Shown here piece by piece: positions 44,182-53,799 of a stretch of DNA of 64,000 bases (position 1 is the first letter of the stretch; every line of letters starts with the position of its first letter). Source of the DNA: an uncultured Pseudomonadales bacterium (GTDB lineage Bacteria; Pseudomonadota; Gammaproteobacteria; Pseudomonadales; Pseudohongiellaceae); contig CASIAB010000001.1 in assembly GCA_949372635.1 (NCBI GenBank), positions 62,001 through 126,000 of the forward strand, in the 5' to 3' direction. The notes under the pieces are model-generated. The model worked only from the letters and a program-made list of their open reading frames with translations, made no database searches and was not told the DNA's origin. The position numbers were made by a program, and so were the translations under genes.

Positions 44182-45861
44182 ATGAAGCCACTACAACTAC
44201 TTAGCCTATCCCTATTCAGCAGCGCAGTGCTAATTGGCTGCAGCCCCGAGTCGAATAAAATGCTCGAGCCAACTGTCGATGCAGCATCGGAGACTGCAGA
44301 AATCGAAGCGATGTTACACGAACACATCGCTGCGCTAGCCTCAGATGAGTTTGAGGGACGCGCGCCTGCCACGCCAGGCGAAGAGAAGACCATCAACTAC
44401 CTGCAGTCTGAGTTCGAGGCGCTTGGTATCGGCCCGGGCAATGGCGATTCTTATTTTCAGGGTGTTTCCGTTACCGAGATCACCACAGCCAGCGATACGG
44501 TGCTCACATTCAGCGGCAGCAACTATGATGCCGAGCTGGAATACGCTACCGAAATGATCGTCGGTAGCCAGCAGCAAATCCCAACTGCTTCCATCGTCGA
44601 TAGCGAACTCGTATTCGTCGGTTATGGTGTCGTAGCACCGGAAAGAAATTGGAATGACTATGCGGGTATCGATGTAGTAGGCAAGACGGTAATCATTCTT
44701 GTGAACGATCCGGGTTACTCCACACAAGACCCAGATATATTCAATGGCAATGCCATGACTTACTACGGCCGCTGGACCTACAAATATGAAGAAGCGGCAA
44801 GACAAGGTGCCGCGGGCGCACTAATCGTGCACGAGACCGGACCCGCAGGCTACGGGTGGGAAGTTGTAAGCGGCAGCTGGTCCGGCCCTCAGATTGGATT
44901 GCAGGCGGACAACCTCAATAGTGACAAGAATGATATCGAAGGCTGGCTAACTTTGGATTCCGCCGAGGCGCTATTCGCAGGTGCAGGTTTGAACTATCAA
45001 CAACTCAAGGCTACGGCTGCACAACCAGGCTTCACCGCTGTCCCCTTGGGAGACGTTACCGCATCGGTGGCAATTCAGAATTCGGTACGCACATCCTTAT
45101 CGCAAAACGTGATCGCGATGATTTCGGGCACAGATCGAGCAGAGGAAACTATTATCTACACCGCGCACTGGGATCACCTTGGTGTTACCGCTGAGATTCC
45201 GGGGGACAATATTTATAATGGTGCTGCAGATAACGCAACAGGCACAGCAGCGCTTCTGGCAATGGCAAAGATGCATGTCGATGCGGGTCCTGCGCCACGC
45301 AGTATTGTCTTCCTTGCAGTCACCGCCGAAGAATCGGGACTGCTAGGCTCGCGCTGGTATACCGAGCATCCAGTATTTCCACTGGCGACTACTGTCGCGA
45401 ATATCAATATAGACGTGCTCAATACTTACGGCCCGATGCATGACATCGTCGTGGTGGGAAATGGTAGCAGCGAGCTGGAAGCCTATCTTGAAGAGGCCGC
45501 TACTGCTCAGGGCCGCCATCTTGTTGAAGAACCCAACCCCGAGCGTGGTTACTACTACCGTTCTGACCATTTCAATTTTGCCAAGGCTGGCGTACCTGCT
45601 CTCTATACCGAGTCCGGTGAAGACAGCGTAGAGTTTGGAAAAAAATGGGGGGCAGAGCAGGCGCAGGACTACAATGAAAATCGCTATCACGCGCCTTCGG
45701 ACGAATACGATCCAAACTGGAACTTGGAAGGCGCCGCACAAGACATACTCTTATACTTCGATGTAGCTAGTAAGCTAAGTCGTGAGTCAAGTTTTCCTAA
45801 TTGGCTTGAAGGAAACGAGTTCAAAGGCATACGTGATGCTACAAGCGCGTCACGCCCCTGA
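44182..45861 (+). CDS. Lipoprotein M28-family metallopeptidase with PA domain
   Basis: 559 residues; lipobox LIGC. Zinc ligands in the M28 order: His in YTAHWDHLG, Asp in GAADNATG, Glu pair in TAEESGLLGS, Asp in INIDVLN and His in YYRSDHFNF. A protease-associated-type insert (VVGKTVIILVNDPGY, RQGAAGALIVHETG) precedes it. It releases N-terminal residues from peptides in the periplasm or outside. GAG lies just upstream of ATG. Confidence 0.92.
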   Translation: MKPLQLLSLSLFSSAVLIGCSPESNKMLEPTVDAASETAEIEAMLHEHIAALASDEFEGRAPATPGEEKTINYLQSEFEALGIGPGNGDSYFQGVSVTEITTASDTVLTFSGSNYDAELEYATEMIVGSQQQIPTASIVDSELVFVGYGVVAPERNWNDYAGIDVVGKTVIILVNDPGYSTQDPDIFNGNAMTYYGRWTYKYEEAARQGAAGALIVHETGPAGYGWEVVSGSWSGPQIGLQADNLNSDKNDIEGWLTLDSAEALFAGAGLNYQQLKATAAQPGFTAVPLGDVTASVAIQNSVRTSLSQNVIAMISGTDRAEETIIYTAHWDHLGVTAEIPGDNIYNGAADNATGTAALLAMAKMHVDAGPAPRSIVFLAVTAEESGLLGSRWYTEHPVFPLATTVANINIDVLNTYGPMHDIVVVGNGSSELEAYLEEAATAQGRHLVEEPNPERGYYYRSDHFNFAKAGVPALYTESGEDSVEFGKKWGAEQAQDYNENRYHAPSDEYDPNWNLEGAAQDILLYFDVASKLSRESSFPNWLEGNEFKGIRDATSASRP

Positions 45862-45926
45862 GCTAATTCCTTCATTACCCTGTCGTCACTCAATCATCTA
45901 TTATTATGAGGGTCTTGAGTTTAAAG

Positions 45927-45969
45927 GATTTCGTTATTGCCTCGCAAAGCGCGAGGTAATAACGAAATC
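45927..45969. repeat. 18-base-pair inverted repeat between convergent genes
   Basis: GATTTCGTTATTGCCTCG and CGAGGTAATAACGAAATC pair over 18 positions with one G-T pair, around a 7-base loop. It lies in the gap between the M28 peptidase and the nucleoside transporter stops. No T run follows, so it may be a strong but non-standard terminator or a repeat-type hairpin. Confidence 0.8.
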
Positions 45970-46029
45970 ACCAGAGAAAACCCGTGTAGGCGAATTAGGC
46001 AATCTTACACTCGGACTCAATAGGACTGA

Positions 46030-47295
46030 TTAACTTAATAGCCCAGCGATGGAACCGGTCATGCAAGTAGCGAGTGTTCCCGAGATCAGCGATTTCGGCG
46101 CGAGTTCCACTATTTCCGTTGCTCGCTCAGGACACATGCCACTCAGCCCCGCAATCATGATGCCCAAACTGCCAAAATTGGCAAAACCACAAAGTGCGTA
46201 AGTCATAATTACCGTCGATTTTCCCGAGAGACTGCCAGCGGGTAATTCAGCCAGCGCCAGAAATGCCAACAATTCATTGAGAACAGTCTTCGTCCCCATA
46301 AGCGAACCCGAAATCTGCGCCTCGGACCAGGGTATGCCCATAAGCCAGGCGAGCGGCGCGAACAAATAACCAAACAAACGTTGCAGAGTAAGCGGGTCGT
46401 CACCAGGAAACGGAATTAGCAAGAAAAGACTATTTAAAAGAGCAACCAGAGCAACCAACACCAATAACATTGCACCCACACTCACCATTAGACGCACGCC
46501 ATCGTATGTGCCCTTGGTGATCGCATCCATCAGGCTCTTGTACTCGACACTAAGCTGTATTTCCTCGCTGCTCACCGCTCCTTTTCCTGGCACCATGATC
46601 AGCGCGATCATAATTGCCGCAGGGGCACTGATTACAGACGCCGTAATGATATGTCCTAGCGGGTCGTCCAAGGTTCCCTGTAGGATTATTGAGTAGAACA
46701 CCATGACCGAACCGGCGATGGTGGCCATGCCGCAGGACATTACAACGAAGAGCTCGCTGCGCGTTAGCACCGCAATATAGGGGCGAATTAGCGCGGGTGA
46801 CTCAACCATACCGATGAATATATTGGCGGCACTACTAAAACCAACCGCTCCACTCAATTTCAAGCTCTTACGTAGAACAACAGAGAAGCCCTTGATGATG
46901 ATTGGCAAGACTCGATAGTGCCAGAGGATTGCCGAGAGGACGGTGAACATTAGTATCAGCGGCAGAACACGAAAGGCCAATATCATCGTGGCGCCAGGCT
47001 CACTGATAGAAAACGGATAGTCTACATTGAGAGGGTCGCCACCAAGATAGCCAAAGATAAACAGTGTGCCGCTCTCGGTTGCATTGACTACCGCGTTTAC
47101 GCCGCTGTTTATCAAACCCAGCAGCTGCTGCAGAAAATTGAGATTAAATACTGCGAAGGCGAAAAGAAATTGTAGGCCCAAGCCTGCTATTAAAAGCCGC
47201 CATCCGGGCAGCGTGCGCTGCTCGCCAAGAACAATAGCAATTGCAACAAAGACTCCAATACCTAATAGCGCTTGCAGAACTAACAATAAATCCAT
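46030..47295 (-). CDS. Concentrative nucleoside transporter (NupC/CNT family)
   Basis: 421 residues, polytopic. CNT features: SSAANIFIGMVESPALIRPY, GMATIAGSVMVFYS, GSLMGTKTVLNELLAFLAL and YALCGFANFGSLGIMIAGLS. It takes up nucleosides with a cation. Downstream of a 5'-nucleotidase on the same strand, which fits a salvage pathway from extracellular nucleotides. Confidence 0.92.
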   Translation of the reverse strand: MDLLLVLQALLGIGVFVAIAIVLGEQRTLPGWRLLIAGLGLQFLFAFAVFNLNFLQQLLGLINSGVNAVVNATESGTLFIFGYLGGDPLNVDYPFSISEPGATMILAFRVLPLILMFTVLSAILWHYRVLPIIIKGFSVVLRKSLKLSGAVGFSSAANIFIGMVESPALIRPYIAVLTRSELFVVMSCGMATIAGSVMVFYSIILQGTLDDPLGHIITASVISAPAAIMIALIMVPGKGAVSSEEIQLSVEYKSLMDAITKGTYDGVRLMVSVGAMLLVLVALVALLNSLFLLIPFPGDDPLTLQRLFGYLFAPLAWLMGIPWSEAQISGSLMGTKTVLNELLAFLALAELPAGSLSGKSTVIMTYALCGFANFGSLGIMIAGLSGMCPERATEIVELAPKSLISGTLATCMTGSIAGLLS

Positions 47296-47323
47296 GGCCG
47301 ATTAGACTCTTTTATTCTCAGCC

Positions 47324-48781
47324 CTAAGGCAGTGAAAGGGGCTTTTTTGTGGAACTATCTTGATCAAGCAGCCAATCAACCAAAGGCTGCCTGTAGTGTA
47401 TCTCAGTATTGAAACCGGCCGAATCAAATTTTGCAATGGCATCATATCCCGCGCCTCCCTCGTACATGAAACTGTTTATCAGCACGCGGTAGGTCTCGCC
47501 TCTATCAATTAACCTTCCCGTCTTAGCGAGCAGCCAATCATTCTCTGTGCGAATAAGGCCAGTAACAAATGGGCTCTGCCCTGCCGCAAGCACCTGCAAG
47601 ACTTCGGCGCCACCTAACTCCACAGCGTAGATCGTGTTTTCGAAGGGCAGCAATCCCACTACGTCGGCAAGGGTCACCTCTCCTTGCGGTAAAGGCGCAC
47701 GTAAAGCGAGTCGGTTATTTATAGCTATATCAGCAGCGCTATCGATCTGCAACCAACTCTCGACAACAGCGCGTTGCAACCGATCATCGTTTGCTAGGTA
47801 TTCTCGCGAGCTGAAACCCAATAGCGCGCTCAACTCCACCTTGGTTGCTGCACGCCATTTCGTAACAAGCCGCGCTACAGCTTCATCACTGCTGCCTGCC
47901 GCATTTTTCTCGGTCGAGAAGCTGGAATTGATCAAACTATTGCGACCAAGATCGTATTCAAAATGCGCTCGCGCATAACTGCGAAAGTGACCGTTACTTT
48001 CAAGAAGAATGGTATCGCCCATTTTTTCTGCGACAAGCTCATTGCAATGCCCGCCCCCCATAAGGCTAATGTTTAGATCAGCCACAGCCGCAGCTAAAGG
48101 CCGTAAATCTGCCATACAGACATGAGCCACGACGAAGATAAGGTCCGGATTCTCCGCCTCCAGTTGCTTCACGGTTTCGCGCAGTACGGGCTCATAATCT
48201 AAAAAAGAGAGGTCAGCAATATTAATAGGGTTTGTAGTGCTTGGTGTGTTGGTTGTAGACAGCCCGATAATTCCAATAATCAGATCATTCACCACGGTTA
48301 TTGTAAACGCCAGAATCCCTAATTCAGATGGCAGGATTTCGCTAGCCTTCCATTGAATATTGGCCGCCAAATAAGGAAAGTTAGCCTGACGGATACGCTG
48401 TACCAAGTTATCCAGACCGAAATCGAATTCATGGTTGCCAACAGCGCTAGCGTCATAGCCCATGGTGTTCATCACTTCCACCATGCCCTCGCCTTCGAAC
48501 CAGGTTGAGATGGCCGGCCCTGTCCAATGATCGCCTCCACTCAGCAAGAGAAAGGGCCCGTCTTCGCTATAGCCCTCCTTCTCACGCCACAGGCCTAGCA
48601 GATTTGCTGCTCCACGGCCGAACTCACGCCCTTCCATCCAGCCATGCTCGTCGTTGCTATACAGCACGGTCAACTCGCGGACTTCCGCACGAGCATTCAA
48701 CTCTAACGTGGAGGAACGAGGAAATGAACTGCAAGCCAGCAGCAGTGGGAGGGTGGTTAATAGCAGGAGGAATAGGCGCAT
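47324..48781 (-). CDS. Lipoprotein 5'-nucleotidase/metallophosphatase
   Basis: 485 residues; lipobox LLAC. Metallophosphatase motifs: YSNDEHGW, GDHW, GNHEFDFG, VAHVC and GGGHCNEL, then the 5'-nucleotidase C-terminal domain (GEVTLADVVGLLPFENTIY, MYEGGAGYD). It removes phosphate from nucleotides in the periplasm. The nucleoside transporter follows after 28 bases, probably in the same operon. Confidence 0.92.
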   Translation of the reverse strand: MRLFLLLLTTLPLLLACSSFPRSSTLELNARAEVRELTVLYSNDEHGWMEGREFGRGAANLLGLWREKEGYSEDGPFLLLSGGDHWTGPAISTWFEGEGMVEVMNTMGYDASAVGNHEFDFGLDNLVQRIRQANFPYLAANIQWKASEILPSELGILAFTITVVNDLIIGIIGLSTTNTPSTTNPINIADLSFLDYEPVLRETVKQLEAENPDLIFVVAHVCMADLRPLAAAVADLNISLMGGGHCNELVAEKMGDTILLESNGHFRSYARAHFEYDLGRNSLINSSFSTEKNAAGSSDEAVARLVTKWRAATKVELSALLGFSSREYLANDDRLQRAVVESWLQIDSAADIAINNRLALRAPLPQGEVTLADVVGLLPFENTIYAVELGGAEVLQVLAAGQSPFVTGLIRTENDWLLAKTGRLIDRGETYRVLINSFMYEGGAGYDAIAKFDSAGFNTEIHYRQPLVDWLLDQDSSTKKPLSLP

Positions 48782-48893
48782 TAAGCCGAGTCTACCACAG
48801 CAATTTCGATGATTACCTCTCGAAATACATAGGGTTATTTATTGCGAGGAGCAGTTAATTCGCTTAACGTATTTGAAACGAACGGCGGCAGCG

Positions 48894-49757
48894 ATGAAAC
48901 TCGACAGTTCTAACTTTCCAATCTACTTACCAGAAAAAGAACAGACGTCTGTCTTGCGTCTAGGGCTACAGAACTTTAGGGAAAATGACTGGATATTTCC
49001 CGCCAAGGATCTAAACGTTTTTCAAAAACACAAAACCGAGCTGGGCGTTTCGCAAAGCGAAGAATGTTTTGCTCAAACTCAGAAATCAGTTGCCGCACAA
49101 TGCGAATTTTATGATCACCTCTTACAACATTTACTAGCAAGACCTAAGTTAGATTATTCCCGATTAGGCAATCAACTCATTCATAAACAGGAAAAGCTCA
49201 TATCGGAAATAGGAGATAAGAATCTTTGGGAGGCTTCGCTATGGGTGCCAGAAGATTTTTGCCTGCTAGAAAAGGAAAAAGAAGGCTACGTGATGACAGC
49301 CGCCAGCGTCTGCTCGCCGAGTAACTGGATTCTGCAGGACAAGATTGGCCAAACTGTGGACTTCATTCATGACCCCGTGCCTGAATACGATAGCTTGCTT
49401 AGCGAAAAGGTAAATCGTTTCTTAGAGGGATTGAGCAGCGGACGATTCTTGCTACGTTATAATTGGTCCATTCAATCGGGCAATGAACTCTTCTGGCGAG
49501 ACGACCTCAATCCCAATTCCGCTGTTGTGGATAACAGCAGCCCAAACCTGTACTGGCGAATTGAGCGGCAGACATTCCTTCGGCTTCCTGCAAGCAAGGC
49601 AATCGTCTTTGGAATTAGAGTTTTCCTGCATAGCTTCGATAAGCTTCGGAATATTGCAGGTTTTCATCAGGCAATCGAACAGCTGCTCGCTCAGTTGCCT
49701 GCTACCCAGAAGTGTTACAAGGGGCTAGCAACTTTAACACCTAAAAAAGTGCTTTAA
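48894..49757 (+). CDS. DUF3445 protein (haem-dependent N-demethylase alpha-like)
   Basis: 287 residues from ATG 48894; a TTG start at 48873 is less likely. DUF3445 core: WVPEDFCLLEKEKEGYVMTA, VCSPSNWILQDKIGQTVDFI, HDPVPEYD and LRYNWSIQSG. Studied members form part of an oxidative N-demethylase acting on methylated amines. Its usual partner genes are not beside it. No signal peptide. Confidence in the family is high, in the reaction low. Confidence 0.8.
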   Translation: MKLDSSNFPIYLPEKEQTSVLRLGLQNFRENDWIFPAKDLNVFQKHKTELGVSQSEECFAQTQKSVAAQCEFYDHLLQHLLARPKLDYSRLGNQLIHKQEKLISEIGDKNLWEASLWVPEDFCLLEKEKEGYVMTAASVCSPSNWILQDKIGQTVDFIHDPVPEYDSLLSEKVNRFLEGLSSGRFLLRYNWSIQSGNELFWRDDLNPNSAVVDNSSPNLYWRIERQTFLRLPASKAIVFGIRVFLHSFDKLRNIAGFHQAIEQLLAQLPATQKCYKGLATLTPKKVL

Positions 49758-49901
49758 TACAAGATCGTTTAGACTATAATTCACACTATTGAAGCTACAC
49801 CTTGTAAGAAAATTTTTTGAACCACTGCAACAATTTTTTACCAAAATCTCGAACTACTTCAACGAACCCATTTCATTCGGTTTTTAACAAAAGGTCTTTA
49901 G

Positions 49902-50828
49902 ATGAATAACAGCAGTATAGCCGGGATGGCTCCAGTCAAATTATACCTAATACTAGCAGCAAGCTTTTTACTTTCCGTACAATCGGCCTCTGCAACCACA
50001 GTCCGCGTAAGTACTTCCCTAGGAGACTTTAGCATAGAATTATTTGACGATGTCACGCCCATCACCGTTACCAACTTCCTTAACTATGTGAATTCTGGGC
50101 GCTTTAATGGCACGGTAATTCATCGCTCCGTACCTGGCTTTGTGATTCAGGGAGGCTGGTTATCCTACAATGCCGCAACCAATCAGTTAGACCAGATAAC
50201 CCTAGATGCCGCCATACAAAACGAATTCAGTGTCTCCAACACACGCGGAACTGTGGCTATGGCTAAGGTCGGAGGTGATCCGAATAGCGCAACTAGTCAA
50301 TGGTTTGTGAACCTTGCTGATAACAGCGCAAATCTTGATGGTCAAAATGGTGGCTTCACCGCTTTCGGCAGAGTCATCGGCGATGGTATGACAGTCGTGG
50401 ACAATATATCAGCACAACCAACATTCACCATTGCCGGCATAACTAATTTTCCTTTACTCAGCGACCCAGACGGAGCGATCGTGACGAGCAGCTTCGTAAA
50501 CATAGCTGTCGTTGTCGAAGTTCCGAATTACTTCGATGAGGCTAGCGGTCGTCTCCACGTAACCGTGGATGCGGGAGCATCCGGTCTGGCCTCGATGGCA
50601 TTCTCGATTACTGCAACCGAGCCCAGCGTTATCGTGCAACTCGACCTTAGCAGCGTTGTATTTCTGACCGAGACCGTAGATAAAATAGCGGACTTCGATG
50701 CCGAAACTGGCTTGCTGGTCTTGCCAGAGCTTGTCATATCAGGAAAGGTTGCATTTCGTAACCTAAGCTTTATTTTAACTGATGCAGAACAGCTCTTATT
50801 TACGCTTGAGTCATTCGAACAAAACTAA
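49902..50828 (+). CDS. Exported cyclophilin-type peptidyl-prolyl isomerase with extra C-terminal domain
   Basis: 308 residues. Signal peptide (residues about 10-30, ending SASAT). Cyclophilin core (about 33-200): TSLGDFSIELFDDVTPITV, FNGTVIHRSVPGFVIQGG, NTRGTVAMAKVGGDPNSATS, QWFVNL. The last about 100 residues (FDEASGRLHVTVDAG, VVFLTETVDKIADFDAETG) form a beta-rich addition not typical of PpiA. It assists folding in the periplasm. AGG lies 7 bases before ATG. Confidence 0.88.
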   Translation: MNNSSIAGMAPVKLYLILAASFLLSVQSASATTVRVSTSLGDFSIELFDDVTPITVTNFLNYVNSGRFNGTVIHRSVPGFVIQGGWLSYNAATNQLDQITLDAAIQNEFSVSNTRGTVAMAKVGGDPNSATSQWFVNLADNSANLDGQNGGFTAFGRVIGDGMTVVDNISAQPTFTIAGITNFPLLSDPDGAIVTSSFVNIAVVVEVPNYFDEASGRLHVTVDAGASGLASMAFSITATEPSVIVQLDLSSVVFLTETVDKIADFDAETGLLVLPELVISGKVAFRNLSFILTDAEQLLFTLESFEQN

Positions 50829-50952
50829 GCAGCGCTGACTGTCAGCCGCCTAGAATGATGGTGCCAGCGCGCCGTTGACTGCGGCTGTCATAGTCATTAT
50901 CCTCTCTGCAAATCATAAGAATCTCGGCGATGCCGGACCACAGGAGAGAGTC

Positions 50953-51378
50953 ATGAGCATTAAACGATGGATAACAGCAGCCGTATCAGCGGTTACCTTG
51001 GGGGCTGCATTCGTAGTTATACCCGTTCTAGCTCATCATTCGAGCACGCCTTTCTATGATCCTGACCAACGTGTCGAAATTGAAGGCCCCGTTACACGCT
51101 TTGTGTTTAGAAACCCACACGCCTTTCTTTACATAGATGTTGCCGACGAGAGCGGCGCGACTATCGAATGGCAGATCGAATTAGGCGCCCCTGTAAGCAT
51201 ACGCCGCGCTGGCTGGACTCCAGATTCACTCCCAGTAGGCATGATCGTGAAAGCCTCCGGCAGACCTTCGCGCGCTGAAGGCACTACCGGCCTGTGTTGT
51301 GTGCGCATGACTCGTGCTGATGGCACCCCAGTTTTAGAAGGTGGTCGCGTTCAGGAACGAACTCAACCGCCAGAATAA
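50953..51378 (+). CDS. Exported DUF6152 family protein (second copy)
   Basis: 141 residues from ATG 50953, with GGAG 6 bases upstream; a longer frame from 50875 was not chosen. Signal peptide ends PVLAHH. DUF6152 core: IEGPVTRFVFRNPHAFLYID and SIRRAGWTPDSLPVGMI, then PSRAEGTTGLCCVRMTRADG. The arrangement with the next gene mirrors the DUF6152/PDxxGxW pair at 28622-30161, here in the opposite order. Confidence 0.85.
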   Translation: MSIKRWITAAVSAVTLGAAFVVIPVLAHHSSTPFYDPDQRVEIEGPVTRFVFRNPHAFLYIDVADESGATIEWQIELGAPVSIRRAGWTPDSLPVGMIVKASGRPSRAEGTTGLCCVRMTRADGTPVLEGGRVQERTQPPE

Positions 51379-51490
51379 ATCGCCAAGGTATTACCCTTAC
51401 AAATCTGGACGAGGCCGCATATCACTTTTCCTAGGCGGCTTCACAAGATAACAAACTAGAACATAACCAGCATTCAAGGCGGGAATTTTT

Positions 51491-52223
51491 ATGAGAGCAA
51501 CTACATTTATGAGAGAGAAGTCTGTTTTTGCAGCTTTGCTTTCTCTAGCGATTGGCGCTACCGCAGGTCAAGCAAACGCACAAGCCGATAACCAGATACC
51601 TGATATAGCGGGAACCTGGAACGGAGGCTTTAGCGCAAGACCGGTGAATGGCGAAGCTGTTCCCTGGGGCGAAGAGAATTTCCCCAAGCTGAATGCGCGC
51701 GCCCTAGCCTATCAAGAAGTCTGGGAAGAGATCATGGCGCCAAAGTACGACTGCCAGCCCGCCTCTTCGCCTGCAATTCAATATGACCCTTACCATATGG
51801 AGGTCGTGCAATGGCCCGACCGCGTCCTGTTTCGTTATGAGAAAGATGATCAGCTACGTACCATATGGCTAGACGGCCGCGAACCCAAGTCAACGGACTT
51901 CGGCGTTCAAGGTTTCTCTGTAGGTCACTATGAAGATGACGCTTTGATTAGTTACCACTACTCACTTCGTGTTCGATGTTGCCGGCTTCGATGATTACAA
52001 CGGCATCCCCTCTTCCTCACAGAAGATTGTTCGCGAACGCTACTGGATGGATGGAGAAGATCTGAAGGTAACATTAGAAGTCGAAGACGCGATGTTTTTA
52101 CTCGAGCCTACTTCTTACACCACTAGGTGGCTTCCGGCATCCGAGGGCTACAAGCTTCAAGCATACAACTGCGATGCTGAATCGTCACGTGCATCTGTAC
52201 GCTTCTTTCCATCGAAGTACTAA
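51491..52223 (+). pseudogene. PDxxGxW-family exported protein, one frameshift
   Basis: A signal peptide (ending ANAQAD) and PDIAGTWNGGF open the first frame, which breaks near 51950. Deleting one A there gives DDALIVTTTHFVFDVAGFDD and joins the two frames into about 244 residues. Shared landmarks are KYDCQPASSP, HYEDDALIV and a final CDAESSR. It belongs to the family of 18139 and 29271. It follows DUF6152 by 112 bases on the same strand. Confidence 0.75.
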
Positions 52224-52341
52224 CGAGAAAACGAAACGAAGTTGTGTCATCGATCGATGACTACAATTTCGTTTCGCAGTCAGCCAACCTCTCGTCATGA
52301 GAAACCTCCCGCTCCCTTCTAGATACTCAGAACTCCTTTGG

Positions 52342-52825
52342 ATGGTTTTCGATAGGCCTGCATTGGTTTGCGAGCACTGGCAATTATTCTGCTTTGGTTT
52401 GTCGGTCAAAGCATTTCTCTGCAGTCTATCGAGCAGATCGATGCTCGTAGATCGCTGCACATCACTCTCGGTCTAATCGTCTGGTTACCACTTGTCGCGC
52501 GCATAGCATGGCGCTATAAATCGGGCCATCCCCATGTTAACGGGCAAACCTTGCTAACGCATCGACTCGCCAAGGCAGCACACCATCTCATGCTACTTTT
52601 ACTGAGTGTATGTTGATATCAGGACCGCTCATGGCCTGGGCAATGCCAGGCAGAAACAACTTGTCGGAGTTGGCTTTCATCTTTCATTCTAATGCAGCCA
52701 AGGCACTTGCCGCGTCGGTAGTGCTACACATATTGGCGGCGCTGAAACATCTGATGTTTCACGAGGATGAGACAGTAGCTAGGATTTTTATTCCGCGTAA
52801 AGATGATATGCAAGATGAAAAGTAG
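52342..52825 (+). pseudogene. Cytochrome b561-family membrane protein, two frameshifts
   Basis: From ATG 52342 the text MVFDRPALVCEHW breaks near 52380 and continues as IILLWFVGQSISL, LHITLGLIVWLPLVARIAW and HRLAKAAHHLMLLLL. A second break near 52608 leads to ISGPLMAWAMPGRN and LHILAALKHLM. Both breaks look like single-base losses. With them repaired, four membrane helices with the haem His (HW, LHITLG, HHLM, LKHLM) give a typical b561 of about 160 residues. It carries electrons in the inner membrane. Confidence 0.65.
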
Positions 52826-52832
52826 GAAAGCT

Positions 52833-53318
52833 CTAACCAGTTCCCACGTAGGGAATGAGGCGCCCACAAAGTAGGACGCCCGTCCAAAGCGCGAGCGAGG
52901 CATAGGCCACAAATTTAGCTATTGGAGGCGAGGATGTCGTTGCATCCCAACCATGCATAATCGGGCTTACTTTCCAGTAGTAAAGAACAGCATTCAGTCC
53001 AGCCATTAACACCAAGCCCATCTTGATCTGAAAACCTATATTCACCGAATAGCGCATTGGGTCACCATAAAAAAATAGTATCCCGGTGAGCAAGTTCACA
53101 CCAAAACCAATCAGAATGAAGGGCAACAGACGATGAGTAGCTGCTGGATCAAAGCTGCGGAAGTGCCCTGCCATGCGCAAATCGATAACAAGCAAACCTC
53201 CCAATAGCAGCGATAGCCCGATGAAATGGCTAATCTCCATGACCGGCCACAGCCAGTAAGTCTCCTGAATCCAAGAGTTAAGCGAGCCACCGACAATTGA
53301 CTGTGCAAATTTTTCCAC
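52833..53318 (-). CDS. DUF6644 family membrane protein
   Basis: 161 residues, four membrane helices: WPVMEISHFIGLSLLLGGLL with a conserved His, LLPFILIGFGVNLLTGILFF, IGFQIKMGLVLMAGLNAVLY and SLALWTGVLLCGRLIPY. The DUF6644 family has no assigned function; its His positions could bind haem. It is followed by a second related gene upstream (53329) and is convergent with the b561 remnant. Confidence 0.82.
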   Translation of the reverse strand: MEKFAQSIVGGSLNSWIQETYWLWPVMEISHFIGLSLLLGGLLVIDLRMAGHFRSFDPAATHRLLPFILIGFGVNLLTGILFFYGDPMRYSVNIGFQIKMGLVLMAGLNAVLYYWKVSPIMHGWDATTSSPPIAKFVAYASLALWTGVLLCGRLIPYVGTG

Positions 53319-53328
53319 GGTTAGACCT

Positions 53329-53799
53329 CTAAAAAATATACGCGATCAGGCGACCGGCTATGATGGCCGCCAGCCAGAGCATGAGTGAAATTGAGGCGAT
53401 TATTTTTGTCGGTTTGCTAATCAACACCGCCGAATCGTTTAGACCTATCTCTGCACGCAGACGTGACTGTATGACTCCAGCCAAAATCATGCCTGCTACG
53501 ATACAAGCAATTTTCACTATAAAAGGCACGCTAGTTATAAACACCGTTGCCTGAGAGGCAAACAGAGCAAAGCCTGACACGGCATTTATGATGAAACCCA
53601 CCCAACCTAATTTACCCAGACCCAAAAACGCGGATGGTTGAATACCAGGAAATAGCCCTAGAAGCGACAAGTCGCGCATCGAGAAAATGCCAACCACGAC
53701 GGCAAGTCCCATCACGTGAAGGCTCAACATGAAGGGATACCCCCATAGTGAGACCGCAACCCACGTCGCTAATTCAGTTGTTTCTAGCGTGGCGAACAT
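53329..53799 (-). CDS. DUF6644-like membrane protein (tandem paralogue)
   Basis: 156 residues with four helices: WGYPFMLSLHVMGLAVVVGI, LGKLGWVGFIINAVSGFALF, PFIVKIACIVAGMILAGVIQ and SLMLWLAAIIAGRLIAYIF. It shares the layout and the His in helix 1 with the gene at 52833-53318, 10 bases downstream, so the two probably form a tandem pair. Confidence 0.78.
   Translation of the reverse strand: MFATLETTELATWVAVSLWGYPFMLSLHVMGLAVVVGIFSMRDLSLLGLFPGIQPSAFLGLGKLGWVGFIINAVSGFALFASQATVFITSVPFIVKIACIVAGMILAGVIQSRLRAEIGLNDSAVLISKPTKIIASISLMLWLAAIIAGRLIAYIF

Noticed and set aside
44341..45741. Several open frames on the minus strand inside the M28 peptidase gene
   Set aside because: The peptidase has all zinc ligands and a lipobox; the opposite frames show no family features.
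51940..51960. Programmed ribosomal frameshift in the PDxxGxW gene
   Set aside because: There is no slippery heptamer or following pseudoknot, and a single extra A explains the break.
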